Counted from the first letter of the stretch, positions 23,911 through 36,174 are shown. The stretch is 55,715 nt of DNA from Bigelowiella natans CCMP2755 (GCA_000320545.1 ADNK01003516.1:1-55715), one strand, 5' to 3'. Notes: generated by a model not told the origin, from the letters alone. Numbers and translations are program-made.

Positions 23911-25650
23911 TATTTATCTTTAGAGCTGAGTGGGCAGAGATCAATAAATGCAATATAAACCAAGTTTATTCATTCCTCACACTACTACGATTTGGATTTC
24001 CGTTAATCACAACCTTCTGAAGGGGAAAGACGGTGTACATGTCATCATCCATTCTCCTTTTCCCTTCATCATAAGTAATGATTATCAATTCTTTTATCTT
24101 GTAATCTTCTCACCTCTTGGGAAATTTTCCTCCTCCTCCTCCTCCTCATCTCTTCACTATTATTTCACAAGGGCTACCGTTGTAGCTGTAGATCTAAATA
24201 ACAAGCCAAAAATGTGGGAAAACTTGATAAGCTTCGCACGGAAGACCCCCGGAAGGCTTATAGTACCTGAAAGGGGGATGATGATGACGACGTCAGCACA
24301 CGAAGGAGGAGGAGAATCATATCATGGTCGTCGTCAGAAGAGCTATGCTCGCTACGGAGCTAACTTGCTCACAGATATACCGGAAATCGCCCATTGGCTG
24401 GTTGGTGGTCAAAGAATATGATGATGATGATGATGATGATGATATTATTTGCCGTCAGTTGTTCACTACTAAATCTTACTACTACTAACTCTCCTCCTCA
24501 AACGTCAATGTCAGTCGGTTAGTAGAAATAGTATATCATCCACTTTTGAGGCATATTATATAATATATGATATCATTATCGATATTATCATCCTCATATG
24601 AAGAATCAAAATAATAGAATACTAATAACCTGACCAATTATCATGATAATAAGGCACACAGCGTATGCCCTGGTATTGACTTAACACTCGGGTCATACGC
24701 ATATCTGGATGGAAAAGACTTTGTAATGATGATCTAATCTAGTAGCAACAGAATTAGGGTAAATGTATTTACAGCAGCGTCGTTATATCCGTTGTAGGTT
24801 CGTATTGTGCTAGCAATGGATGCTATATGCAATCACGTGCTCACACATCGGAAATCAAGTACTAGTAACAACACAACAATATTTAAAGTCATCATCGTCT
24901 ATCCTATGTTTTGGGCGAGTAGTTATCTATCTCATTGGATCGTAAAATGATAATACTAGCTTCTCCAACCCCTCCCCCTCCCCCCCCTCCTCCTTCTCCT
25001 CATCACCATCATCATCACCACGCTCCTCTTCCTCCTCTTCCTTAATAATAGGTGGTGCAATCTATGTATTTAATTATCTACATCCGTAGGCAGGGTTAAC
25101 TTAGCATTACTTGTTATTATCTACATCCATAGGCAGAGTTAACTTAGCATTCCTCGCTTCTCCTTCCGATATCTACTTAAGATCAAGAAAGTAGTAGTAG
25201 CAACAGTAGTAATAGGAGGAGCACCACTTGCGTAGATAAAGAACAAGAAGATGAAAAGAAGAAAATCATGTTGAATATTTTCCTACCCTCCTCCTCCCTC
25301 CTCCTTCTTTATATCAACTTCCTCCCTGGACAAATAGATCACGGGATATGTCAGTGAAGAGGTACAAAGACAGAGAGACTTGGGTGAAAGTCATTGAAAA
25401 AGTGAGCGCTGGGGTACTATTTCTTCATTTACTCTTCATCTACAGATGATGACTAAATTGATGATGACGATGATGATGCTGATTGGTACTTCGTGATCTC
25501 CACGGTGCTGCTAGTGCTGCTGGAAATAATATGATGAAAAATTATAAATAATAGGCCTACTGCAAGCCAAATATAACGGGACCTTTGATTCAAGATAAAG
25601 AATTTGATGTGGTGGGTATACATACAAGTGAGCTGTTCGACATATGGTGA

Positions 25651-25681
<31 letters not shown>

Positions 25682-26140
25682 CTCAATAGTGATGATATCA
25701 ATAAGGTTGATGCTAATATTATCAAATGATTATGATGATAGTTATAGTTGGAATTCTTGTTATTGTGTTAATTTATTAGCCCTATTGCTACATAAAACTG
25801 GTTATTTTTTTAATTTGTCGTCTTTATTATTAGGTCGATGCTTCAGTACCGCAGCAAGGTATGGAAGTGCACATACCCGTACATTTGTGTGTGACTTCGT
25901 ACCAAATTGAAGAACATCACAATAAGAAGAGCAAGGAGCACAAATAGCATTACAACGACGCCTCGACGACACTATCAACAAAAACAACAACATTTATTAG
26001 TACTCCTACACAACTAGATCTATTCCACATACTGGATGGATAAACAAATAGGTCCAAATTATTTGCTGGCGAAACGGATTCAACAATGGAGGGCAATTGT
26101 TGCTAGGAGCAAAGGTGAAAAAATAGAAGGAAGGAAGATA

Positions 26141-26172
<32 letters not shown>

Positions 26173-27024
26173 AATGACGTTGATGATACGGGAATGAAAA
26201 CGACGACAAAACAAAAAAACTATCAGGAACTATCATAGTGCCAGTGCTATCAGTTCTTGCACGGCCTTTCTTCTTCTTCTTCTTCTTCTTCTTCTTCACG
26301 CTATTTATCTATCTGTAACATATCACTAGTACTTACTGATTGACTTTGGGATCTAGGTATTCGTGTTTCTATCAATATTGCACCTGCATCTGCCACAGAG
26401 TCAGTCACAAAGGTGCACATGTGCTACATATCTAGATATATGCGATTAAACCTATATACACGTGTGCGTATAATAGTCATCAATATGAAGAAAACGACAA
26501 AGTAACAAGATATAATGCGCCAAGATTTTGTATGCAGAATATGCTAACATTGAGTAAGTGAATCAATCCTCTTACTGTTGTTGCTTTATCACTTCATCAC
26601 TCAGAATCCCGTGTTACGTGCTGCATATGCCGGTGTTTCGTTTTTCCCTCCGACAGAGGTACTGAAGAATCGATATTTCATTGGATCATCTTCGCAATCT
26701 TCACTTCGAATTAAGTATTGTTTTTAACACGTACAGGTTTTTCACCCTACAACAACAAATTCAGTGATGGCAGCAGCTCTGCTCAGAGATATTTTTGACG
26801 AAGATTCCCCTTCGAATCCATCGAAGAAATTGGAGCATCCATTGCTTTTGATATCGGAAGGTGCGTGGCACGGCGGACTCTGGACTACCGCTGTCAGCAA
26901 TAAAAGCAGCGCAGTTGTATCAGCGGGTTTAGGCTTTGTTAAAGAGAAATCACAATATCTCAAACTTGGCGCTGCATTGGGTACAGGATACCTACTGATG
27001 AGAAAGATCAAGTCTAAGTTGTAG
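22200..27024 (+). CDS. Rossmann-fold, SDR-like protein of unknown function, first exon unresolved
   Basis: Sixteen exons in phase give 578 residues to the TAG: 22200-22394, 22631-22907, 23015-23063, 23208-23346, 23815-23867, 24172-24400, 24654-24722, 24798-24858, 25133-25190, 25338-25413, 25567-25611, 25834-25858, 26052-26114, 26357-26412, 26605-26658, 26737-27024. The N-terminal third is helical and charged. Exon 5 then opens a dinucleotide-binding fold: VLGAGAAIGPTKQLLLLG, followed by ATVVAVDLN. Later signatures are GSYAYLDGKDFVRI, GPNYLLAKRIQQW (a Tyr-x-x-x-Lys) and INIAPASATESV. From memory this resembles an uncharacterised SDR-like family seen in algae and plants. The substrate is unknown. 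Introns contain (TA)n, (AC)n, (ATC)n and (TCC)n. A duplicated acceptor lies before exon 9. Structure firm, function open. Confidence 0.86.
25073..25151. repeat. Tandem duplication carrying acceptor and start of exon 9 of gene F
   Basis: A 36-bp unit at 25073-25108 is repeated at 25116-25151 with two differences. Each copy contains a TAG acceptor and the first 19 bases of exon 9. Only the right copy continues into the conserved LAFLASPSD coding sequence. Confidence 0.85.
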
Positions 27025-27600
27025 TGACGTTCTCAAAGCTGTTGCCATATTCATTGACCGCGGTGGTGCTTGTACGACCTCGGTAATTTCAGAAAAATGA
27101 GATGCGATTCGAAAAATGAGACTGGAAGAGATAGCTAGATGGGTGCGACAAATCGCAAGCTTGTGAAGTGCTACCAACTTGTCTTGATGTGAACAACATG
27201 ATGTTGCATTTCGTACTCCAGGGTTCATCATTGTTTCATGCGATCATTGTTGGAAAAATTGAGTTTAGTTGGCTGCGCTAGTGTCATGTCATGGGCTCTG
27301 CAAGTCTGACTATGCGGCGCGACTCGATCGGTGTGCGACGCACATAAAAGCTGCGTTCATTAGCTTTTTGGTCGTCCTGTCAACTAGTCAACAATGTCAA
27401 CTCTGATGCGATGTGCATTGTTGTTTCATCTTCGGGACAGATATACTACTCATTTGCCCTTCAGCAAAGAAGATGCATGTGCACATGCTTCATTATGTGT
27501 ATGTGCACACACATGGATGCACATGTGAAATAACAACGCGGTCGAACACAAGCACAACGTGTAATGTGATTTTTACGCTAATGACTATCTTACGAGGCTT
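27025..27600. other. Tail-to-tail intergenic island 3
   Basis: Between the F stop (plus) and the 3' end of G1 (minus). From about 27240 to 27560 it is CG- and TGCA-rich, including stacked ATGTGCACACACATG-type words near 27475-27530, and has no microsatellites. The exact 12-bp palindrome of islands 1, 2 and 4 is absent. The 90-codon frame at 27413-27685 is probably chance. Confidence 0.5.
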
Positions 27601-30600
27601 CATGGTACGTATTAAGGCCACAGTTGAATACATCGAGACAGTCATTGGTTTTCCAGTAGGCCTCCTCCTTAGGCAAAATAAATAATGCTATTAAGACTTT
27701 TAGCACGAAATATTATGTATAAATATGTACTTGGTAATGGAGAGGGTCTTCGATGATTGTCTTCTTTACGACCTGAAACTAAAGGTTACCATGGTTTTTA
27801 ATACTCTGAGCAAATTTAGTACCCCGAACGTAATTTTGACTGGTTGATTTTTTAGCTTCTGAAGTTCTGTCACAACAAATCTGGGAAGATGGATCACTTA
27901 TCACATTTTACGCCCTCGCACGCATATTAAAAGGAAGAGTTAAAACATATGGTTACGATACTTCAGTGGGGTATCAGGTTTACTGATATCTACTCCATTG
28001 ATATTGAGGATTCCTGATAAAGGAATTCATTATATCTGTAACGAAATTATTTGAAACAATACATACCTGAGCCTGCAGGAATTCCCTTCGACAAAAGCTC
28101 TGTCAACGTATATAAAATAACTATATTCAATGAGAAAACTGGAAAAATACTGCCAACACACCTGTATTTGTGGTGGGAATACATACGTATCGATAAATGT
28201 TTGATTTCGGTAGATCTCCCTTCCCAGCAACCTTCCGTAATTATCACAATAAATCAACCTTTAGAAGTATGTCACTTGTGTGATGTTGTAACTGATGTTT
28301 TAAATGACCTCAATTCTGAAGCCTAGTGGACGGTTCTTAAAGACAAAATTCTTCTTATGCACCTTCAGCACTCTTTCCTCTGCCTAAAAGAGATAACTAA
28401 ACTGTATATAATTTTACAAAGGTGCTATGCATGTTTGCTTTTATTTCTGGAGAAAACAAGAATCTCTGAAAATTAACCTTTGCTTCAGTATCTGGCAACG
28501 ACTAGCACCCAAAATATGGATATAGAGATTGAGAGCTTTAAATTAGAAGTTGTATCATTTTACTACTCACGTTTGTATTTGATTCAGCTACTCCACTGTT
28601 CGATCGATTCTTTTGACCCTTCAGATTACGTGTTTAATGTTTTTAATTGCAATTTGGTATAACTTGTAACGAGTCTCACATGTTCCTGTTTGTCATCGTC
28701 AATTATCGCTCTCCTCATCTTTCTTTAAGTGGTTAGTACACATTCAAAAAGTAATAAACATGTGTTCATTATGAACCCTTAATCTTTAGTGAGGTACAGT
28801 TTTGATGTCGATATGTTGAATTGTAATTGATCCTCCATCTAAAAATGAAACATGGATCAATGTTTAAATCAAAATGACTATTTGTCCTTAACCTCGCGAA
28901 TGAGAACCCTCAATGCGGTGTGAGATACCTCCTTCGTCTCAGAAATACTATGTAACTGTAAATGAGAAAGTATCAATATAACGAAATTACACATAGGGAA
29001 AAGTCGCACATTTTTCTGCTTCCTAAAAGCTATAGTAGCAAAGAAGATTCCCGATGACAATTCCACTTATTTGCATTCAACAAATATGTAAGACGTGAAT
29101 ACTTCATATTTTTAACAAATTCTACCGGTATTATTAACACAACAAGTGTACTCGTCGGAAACCTTTAGGATCTGTATGAGCACAGAGTAATTATCTATTG
29201 TAGGACTGTACTTCTAAGCTGATACTTTCATTTCTGGCTGATTAGCAACTCCGAGACGTGAAACCGAGTAGTCGCTGAGGACTGTGTAGGCTCTTTTCTT
29301 TGTGTTTCGTTGAAAAATATGTTAGTTGTTTTGCATCTAACACCCAAAAAAAGATTTCAAAATCACCTTTGGGTTTTCGGAGCCTAATAATTGGAATTCT
29401 GATGTCCTGATAGTTGCATAGGAGCATAGGAGTTCAGTTTACAAAATGGGAAGGCCTCGTAGATAACAATACTCTTTCTGCTCATTGATCTTGTGTGAGA
29501 TAGAATGAAGAGATGCCTAGGAGGGAATAATTTTACTGTTCTTAAAATGTAGACTGCAAGAACTTCACCTCGTATCCTTCCAAGACGAGTTCACACTCCT
29601 ACATATTATTAAATCATTAAATGAGTCTCAAAAGTATATTATATCTGAAGGCAGGTAAAACCTTGTTTCTATGAATAAAGACTCCACCGACATTAGCCTC
29701 CACATTTTTGGACATCATCTCCTTCAAATTCAGTTAAGAAAAATTATAAATTTACATCTGCGAAGTGTGACATCCTCTTTTATACTACTTTTCCAATCTT
29801 ATGGGCAACTTCTCCATTCTCGACGCAAAACCTTACATCACTAAATTCGAATCAGGATGATGAATGAAAATGTAAAGTTACACCTGAAATGGATTCGAGA
29901 GATATTATCGGGTGTGCTACTTTTAATTTCATTCTGAAAATCAGGAGATTTTGCAAGAACCATGCCTGTAACATCGATGCACAATGCACATATTGTTATT
30001 ATTAACAGGGTTTTCTAACTTATTCTCACCGCCCCATTTTGAGTAGAATCTTGAGAGAGGAAATCTGTGGACCAAAAAAAATACCTTTAGATTCAACTAC
30101 AAGAAAGATTCACTCTAACAACTCAAGTACTCTTCTCGTTCAATGATGAAATTCCCGTGCCTTGTGTCTTGGGCAATTTTCTATTTCATTAAACAAGTTT
30201 TATGAAGGAATATCAAAAAGATTTTTTTGGAAAGCTAGACATTGACAAGAGAGTTGACAGATAGGTAACGGCCTTCGAGTATCTGAATTACAAGTTCTTG
30301 AATAATTTTATGCGAGAGATTATTTTTGGTGGATACCTGTCGAATTTCACGTGTTTTCCAATTTACCCTAAATCCAGCAACAAATCAATACTTTCATATT
30401 TGATCGCAAAAGAAGGCTTTGTTTACCACAAAGCACCACCAACATCGATGCTTTTATTGAACGAATTCGAGCTTGATATTATTTTCTCAATAGCTTCCAT
30501 ATGAACATATCTTCGCAACTATAATAACAAGCTAATGAATAAAATTGATACAAGAGGACCAAAGAGCATTTTGATGCAGATAGTACCTTCGAGCGATATG

Positions 30601-30752
30601 TTAGACGAAACCATTCTACGTTGGTAGGAAATGGGAATTGGGATATCTACTTATCCACAAAATGAACAGTAAGTACCTTTTCCAGTCAGATATCCAGGCA
30701 TGAACCTTGGGCCTACGCCTGAGTGCTTTTCGCTTGAGCCGCAAATCCCCAT
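27600..30752 (-). CDS. N-myristoylated PDZ-domain protein, paralog 1
   Basis: Starts MGICGSS at 30752, a canonical N-myristoylation signal with Cys4 as a palmitoylation candidate, so probably membrane-anchored. Exons recognised: 30752-30677, 30615-30587, 30518-30427, 30367-30337, 30282-30241; then further small exons (for example around 30140-30085, 30066-30030, 29990-29950, 29380-29240, 28960-28900); then the PDZ block 28231-28162, 28099-28067, 28013-27962, 27880-27823, 27772-27731. The PDZ core reads LLSKGIPAGSG then ILNINGVDI then FVVTELQ. The segment IFFWVLDAKQLTYF (about 29340-29380) resembles part of a PH domain. Nearly every exon has a same-phase counterpart in G2. The middle exons and the last exon are not fully joined, so the left boundary is approximate. 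Almost no microsatellites. Confidence 0.78.
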
Positions 30753-31199
30753 TTGAGCTTGTGGGATATGATAGACTAGAATCTACACTCTTCTATTTGA
30801 GTGACCATCAGGCCATGCTACCTTGTGCATGTCAAAGTGAGGGGTAGGGTTAGTTCACAAGCTTGAAAGTACCTCTTAAGTACAACAAATAAATTGCGGA
30901 ATAGAACAAACTCTAATAACCCAATATTTCGCTATGCTTGTCCTTTTGGATATGCGACAAGACTATCTCACCCTTTTGTGCGCTTTTGCCTCAAGAATAT
31001 ACTTTAAAAACTTCAATGGTGACACGTTCCTTCGTTTCCTTCGGCATGAGCGAGCTTATTGGTCCCGTCCCGGATCTTTTCGGTATTTCGTTGAACTGCT
31101 CTTTGTTCTTCACTGTTGCTCAAAATCCACACCCCTCGAGGTACAGCTATTGAAGAAGCAAGGTGAAAATTAAATTTTGTTCCCTGTTGTGCAGGATCC
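30753..31199. promoter_or_regulatory. 447-bp bidirectional promoter candidate of the PDZ paralog pair
   Basis: The gap separates the ATGs of G1 and G2. It contains an open frame at 30938-31153 reading MSELIGPVPDLFG-like sequence with no splice link to either gene; I treat it as non-coding or 5' UTR. The last 12 bases before the G2 ATG follow a TGTGCAG that could be an acceptor, so a 5' UTR intron is possible. Confidence 0.45.
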
Positions 31200-34100
31200 A
31201 TGGGAATTTGCAACTCGAGTAATCATCACGGATTGGGTCCAAGGTTTATGCCTGCTTCGCTTACAGGGAAAGGTAAGATTTTGCCTTGCTGTGAAATTTC
31301 TCGAAGAAACCACAAGCCGTTTTTCACATTTTCTAGAATGGTTCCGTTTGACATACCGTTCAAAGGTAATTACAATTTTTCATAAATCACCTATGTCAAA
31401 TCATAAATATTAGTTCTTCTTCGTATGTAGTTGCAAAGCTATGTATCGATGGAAAGTATAGAAAGGATCATCAAAATCTCGGACAAAAATAACAAAGCCA
31501 TAGACGTTGGTGGTGCTTTGTGGTAATGACAAACATCTTTAACTCCCTGTTCTCTCTCATGGTTCCAAACTTTCCATTGCATTTAGGGTCGATATGAATA
31601 CAAGAGAAATCCGACAGGTGGGCTTCCGATAAATTCAATTAAGAATCTGATTTTTGGTTTCCGAAGATTCTTGAAGGGCGTTATCTTGCAGTGAATTCTC
31701 TTGTAAATGTCAGTAGTCATTTATATAATTTGATCAAGGGAACTCTCAAACGTTCTCAAACGTTACCTTTCACTATCAGAAAATTGCTCAAGACAGAAGG
31801 CACAAACATTTTGTTATCGAACGAGAAGAGTAAATAGCTTTAATCAAATTATGTTTCAAGATACTTAAAATTAACTCGCAAACAACGTGTGCTGAAGGTT
31901 TCCTCTCTCAAGATTCTATTCTAAATGGGGAGGTAAACAGATCCACTATCTACCATTTGAAATTAGAATTGCCTTGTGTTGCATAGGAATGGCACTTGCA
32001 CAGTCGCCTGATTTTCAACAGAACATCGAAAACAAAATTCAGCAATCTCTTGTAAGATCCCATTACGGGTAGGTGGCCAATATTTTAGTTCAAAATCATT
32101 GGGTTAGTTCTGAAATCTTCCATTCTACTTCACGCAAGTTATATAATGGCTAATATGGTCCAGATTTGTGGTCACCGATGAGAGAGTATCCGACGAGATA
32201 GCCAATGTAAATTATTACAACTCTCAAACATTTGCAAACCTGAAGCAATTTATTAATTGATCTAGCTCATGATAAGCAAGAACGTTAATTTAAATATTGG
32301 AGGGATCTTTATTTATCGGAAAAAGGTTTGATTTTCAAATGTAAATTAAGATATGGGTACTCAAAAATTAACATTGAGATTATACCAGGATTGTGAACTT
32401 ATAATGGAAGGAGATAAGGTCAGATTCAGATTGGTATTGCAATTATGTGGCAAAAAATAATTATTTTGCAGAAATCTGTTGAGGCTATATCACGCAAAAT
32501 CAACGAACTGAAAGAGTTAAATTTATTTGTCGTATACCAGACAATGCATAACTTTTGTTCTTTTCGTAAATAGAACAACAGAATTTCGATTGCTCGGGAC
32601 TGAAAGACCTAATGTATTTTACGTAAAATTATACACATATGTGTATATACACATATACAATGTGCATCTATGTCAAAACGACAATTATTCCAACTTTAGA
32701 CACGGTCCTACACGGTTCTTAGCGAGTTTTCTGTAGCTCGCCTTGCTCTCGCAGATCAGCCAGAGATGCAGGTAACTAGAATCAACATACATTTAAAGTA
32801 TTTTTAATAAGATATTATCTTGCAGATAAAAAATGTTGCTGAAGACTACAATTGTGTTGTAAATAATACTGGTCTGGCTAACACGTTCAAAATAAGAAAA
32901 CCTGCCATACATCATTGTTGTTTGAATATTTAGCCATCCATTGTCTACTTCCCCTAATTTCGCTTGTATTATGTTACTTGTTGTGATAAAGTTGAAATGT
33001 TCACTGGAATCTTCTTCGCGACGTTGAACTTCAGAGGATACGAGGTTTTTCGGTTTGAATTTGGGAAACACAAGTTTTATGATTACTGTACTACATCAGA
33101 ACCGATTCCAATCCGATTCACATGAATACAGCACTCCTCTAAGGACTTTGATACGTGAGGTGTAGTATTTGTTAAAAGCTAGTATTGATCCTCTTTTTCA
33201 GCATAATGTTTATATTTGTATTGTCAGATGGAAGATCAATTCCAATTCAATATTAGCACGTCAAAATTGTATTCCTAAAACATTCTTCCATTTCTCGTTA
33301 GATTTGCTAAATTATTTTTCATATATCTAGGAAGATGAATAGATCTATGAATCAGGTGAATGAAAAGCATGAAAGCAATTTGAGTTCACCCATAAACTTA
33401 AAAATTATTTCAGCAAGGGGATAGTAAGAAAGAATCAAATGTTCAACGTTCAAGTTTTTCAAATACTTCGATGAATACAAATGTATGTTTGAGATACGCT
33501 TACCATGATAATAAACCTACGAATTCACTTTGACTATCTTTTAGGCTGAGCCAGGACTCGAGGAGGGTTCGGTGAGATATAGCTGTATTTCCAATAAAAT
33601 TGATTTTTGTAAGTAAAATGTACGTAGGTTCAATGTGAGAAAAGAGTCTCAAAACTGAAGAAAAAATCCTTCACATTCAAAAACCGCCCACTTGGGTTTC
33701 GAATTGAGGTACAAATATCCACACTTGTTGGGAAAGCAGTACTATACTCACTTCTTATATGTTAAATTCTCAGGTTGCGGGAAGTGGAAACCTCCCAAAA
33801 TCGGACAAGTTCAGATATGTGTGCATTCCTACAACAAACACTGGTCAACACACTGCTAAATATTAAACGAAATGTAAATGATATAATTTCATCTGTTACA
33901 ATAGAAATGTTATCCAAAGGAATTCCTCCTGGTTCTGGTATTATCCGTCTCTGTAATAGAAAAAAATAGTGGTTGAATTCAGAAAAAAATGTTGCAAGGT
34001 ATTCTCGAAATCAATGGAGTGGACATCAGCGATCCGAATACTCAATTAAAGTTCTTTGAATTACAAGGGATTATAACAACAATAAATTGATTGATTAAAT

Positions 34101-34642
34101 AATATAAATTCTTCCAGATTCGTGATTGCTGAACTTCAAAAATCAAAAGACAAACCGGTGGACATAACATTTGGGGTAATCCTTACATCGTCATTGTCAA
34201 ATCACCTTTCAGAACACACATGTACTATTATTGTCGATTTGAAAGGTTGTAAAAAAAGTTCTCCCTGAGGGTCAACTTAGACAGGTAAAGCACAATGCAG
34301 AATTTTTCCTCGAATATGTGTTCACAAAATCTTTGTGAAAGGAAAATGATTGCCTTCTTCCTGGCTGCGCTTCTTGAGATCACCAGGTTACAGTTCGAGC
34401 AATGAAATCAACTACGCTGTCTGCCATGTCGCCCAAAAATAGATCAGGTGTTGAATCCTGGTAATTAACACATGAAGAAAATAGACGATCCTGCACTACG
34501 CATGGCTGATGAGGAAGCTGTTCAGATCAAGTCATTGTTCATTTTGCCAGCTAGCGAAGGACTCGCGCATCCATCTGATTCTCTTTGTTTGTTCAACTCT
34601 GCTGTATTTCCCATCTCCTGTTCCGAAGAATTCCTGATCTAG
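31200..34642 (+). CDS. N-myristoylated PDZ-domain protein, paralog 2
   Basis: Starts MGICNSS, a canonical N-myristoylation motif with Cys4. Exons: 31200-31272, 31337-31365, 31431-31522, 31587-31617, 31667-31708, 31780-31829, 31898-31932, 31987-32068, 32164-32206; unjoined middle exons (candidates 32391-32418 and 32472-32513, the latter coiled-coil-like); then 33774-33843, 33905-33937, 33999-34050, 34118-34175, 34246-34284, 34387-34447, 34485-34642 (TAG). Early motifs are EWFRLTYRSK, AIDVGGALW, ILEGRYLAVNSL and FPLSRFYSKWG. The PDZ core is MLSKGIPPGSG, ILEINGVDI, then FVIAELQ. The likely role is a membrane-tethered adaptor that binds C-terminal peptides. The last intron is only 37 nt. Identity as a G1 paralog is certain from shared exon lengths and words; the middle third is unresolved. 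Confidence 0.84.
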
Positions 34643-35129
34643 CATGCAAAAATGAACACGCACCTTGCTAGCTTGTGAACACCAATGAAAACGGTGCGAC
34701 GAGTTGAGATGCATGTACATGCATGCTAGCATGCACCATTCGAAACGAGGCTGCAGCATGATCGATGACATCTCATGCAGGGCTAGAGGGGCAGCACTGT
34801 CATGGTGCACTCCTACGCACATGCATGCATCGCATTCTAGCATTGCATCATCACACACAGCTCTCAATGTTCACATTGTGGTCAAATGTTGCGACATGCA
34901 CTGTTGAAAGCGTGGCCGACAATGCCCCATTATTACCTAGCGCTACGTGCATGAGATGATGCGCAACCACTAGTAGAACAAGTAGCACGACGACTATCGA
35001 GCGGAAGAAAACAGCCACCCCGAATAATGCATCTCATCAGTGTCGGTATTTAGCAATCCTACAATGTTACTCCATACATGTGTGAGGTATCAGGGAACAG
35101 GTCGCACGATTAGATTATATGCACCAATC
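34643..35129. other. Tail-to-tail intergenic island 4
   Basis: Between the stops of G2 (plus) and H (minus). It is dense in GCATGC, TGCA and CATG and has no microsatellites. It holds CATGCTAGCATG at 34722-34733 inside a longer near-palindromic ATGCATGTACATGCATGC-type stretch at 34710-34735. Frames at 34532-34867 (minus) and 34704-34959 (plus) are Met/His/Cys-rich products of these words. Confidence 0.6.
34722..34733. repeat. 12-bp palindrome CATGCTAGCATG (island 4)
   Basis: Exact copy, flanked by ATGCATGTACATG-type words that extend its palindromic character. Confidence 0.9.
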
Positions 35130-36174
35130 TCAACTCTTCTCCTCTGGCCATCTCCATATCCTAATGGTTCCATCAACAGATCCCGATGCAAAGCTACCAT
35201 CTGGAGAGAATGCTAAACTGTTTATTGGACCATGGTGGCCCTTATTGCATGCAACTTCTTTTTCAGATTTGAAATCATAACGCCTCACCCATAATTCTTT
35301 AACAGACCCCAACACTAGCCGATTTCTTTCTGTATCAACAGCCACGGACATAAGCTCCCTATCAGTTTTCATCTCCTTCACTAAATCGAAGGTCTTCATG
35401 TCCCAAAAGAATGCAGAGTTCCCTGCAGTTGCGCACATTAGCGACGAGTCTAACGAATAACCCAGATCCGTAATGACTCCGCTTGTTTCCAGAGACTTGA
35501 CATGTTTTAATGTTCTAGTGTCCCATACCTTAATCATTTTTTCTTTGTCATCACTACTCACAATAAGAGACTCGCTGGGCGTGAGAAGGTATTGAATTTT
35601 TGCTCGCTTATCCTCACAGATTGTGGGTTCTGCCTCTGGTTTCTTGAGATCGTAGATTCGAATCTTTCCTTCGTGTCCGGCGGTGAAAATCTTGGAATCG
35701 TCCTTCGAAAATGTTGTTGCACGGACAATGTGACGGTGTTCAAATGTGTGTAAAAGCTGGCCTGTAACAGCGCACCAATAATTGGCTGAAAAGTCCGCAG
35801 ATGCGGTAACAGCGCGGGTTGCGTTGCTGTTGAGACGCGCGCACCACACTGCACCGTTGTGTCCAACAAATGACCCGATCCAATCGCCTGTGGTACGCAT
35901 GTGTCAATGAGAAAGAAATCATAGAAAGATTATTAACTATACCTGTAGTGCCGTCTCTGAGCATTGGTCTATTATCCAAGCACGAGCTAATCATGAATAG
36001 TCCATCTTCCGCAGTGTTTTTAAATTCAATCTGCGGTATAGGTCTCGAGTGCCCTTTACATATGATTGTAGCTACCGCAGAATTGTTTTCGTTCTCGTTA
36101 ACATCGTTGGTTCCTGGCGATGAGGTGGCCATAGGGACTTGCGATTCGATTCTTATCAGATTGATATTCTGCAT
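35130..36174 (-). CDS. STRAP/UNRIP-like WD40-repeat protein
   Basis: Homolog of serine-threonine kinase receptor-associated protein, a WD40 scaffold. Metazoan STRAP works with the SMN complex in snRNP assembly and in TGF-beta signalling; the protist role is inferred. Two exons, 36174-35943 and 35887-35130, are joined across a 55-bp intron that splits a Gly codon, giving 329 residues (human STRAP is about 350). Family signatures are CKGHSRPIPQIEF, GDWIGSFVGHNGAVW, IYDLKKPEAEPTI and the last repeat FSPDGSFASGSVDGTIRIW. Seven blades can be traced. I used the ATG at 36174; an alternative in-frame ATG at 36132 is closer to the start of the family domain. The intron is short and repeat-free. Confidence 0.95.

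Noticed and set aside
30298-30504. Plus-strand 68-codon frame
   Set aside because: Antisense to G1 exons 30518-30427 and 30367-30337, which match G2 exons in length and sequence.
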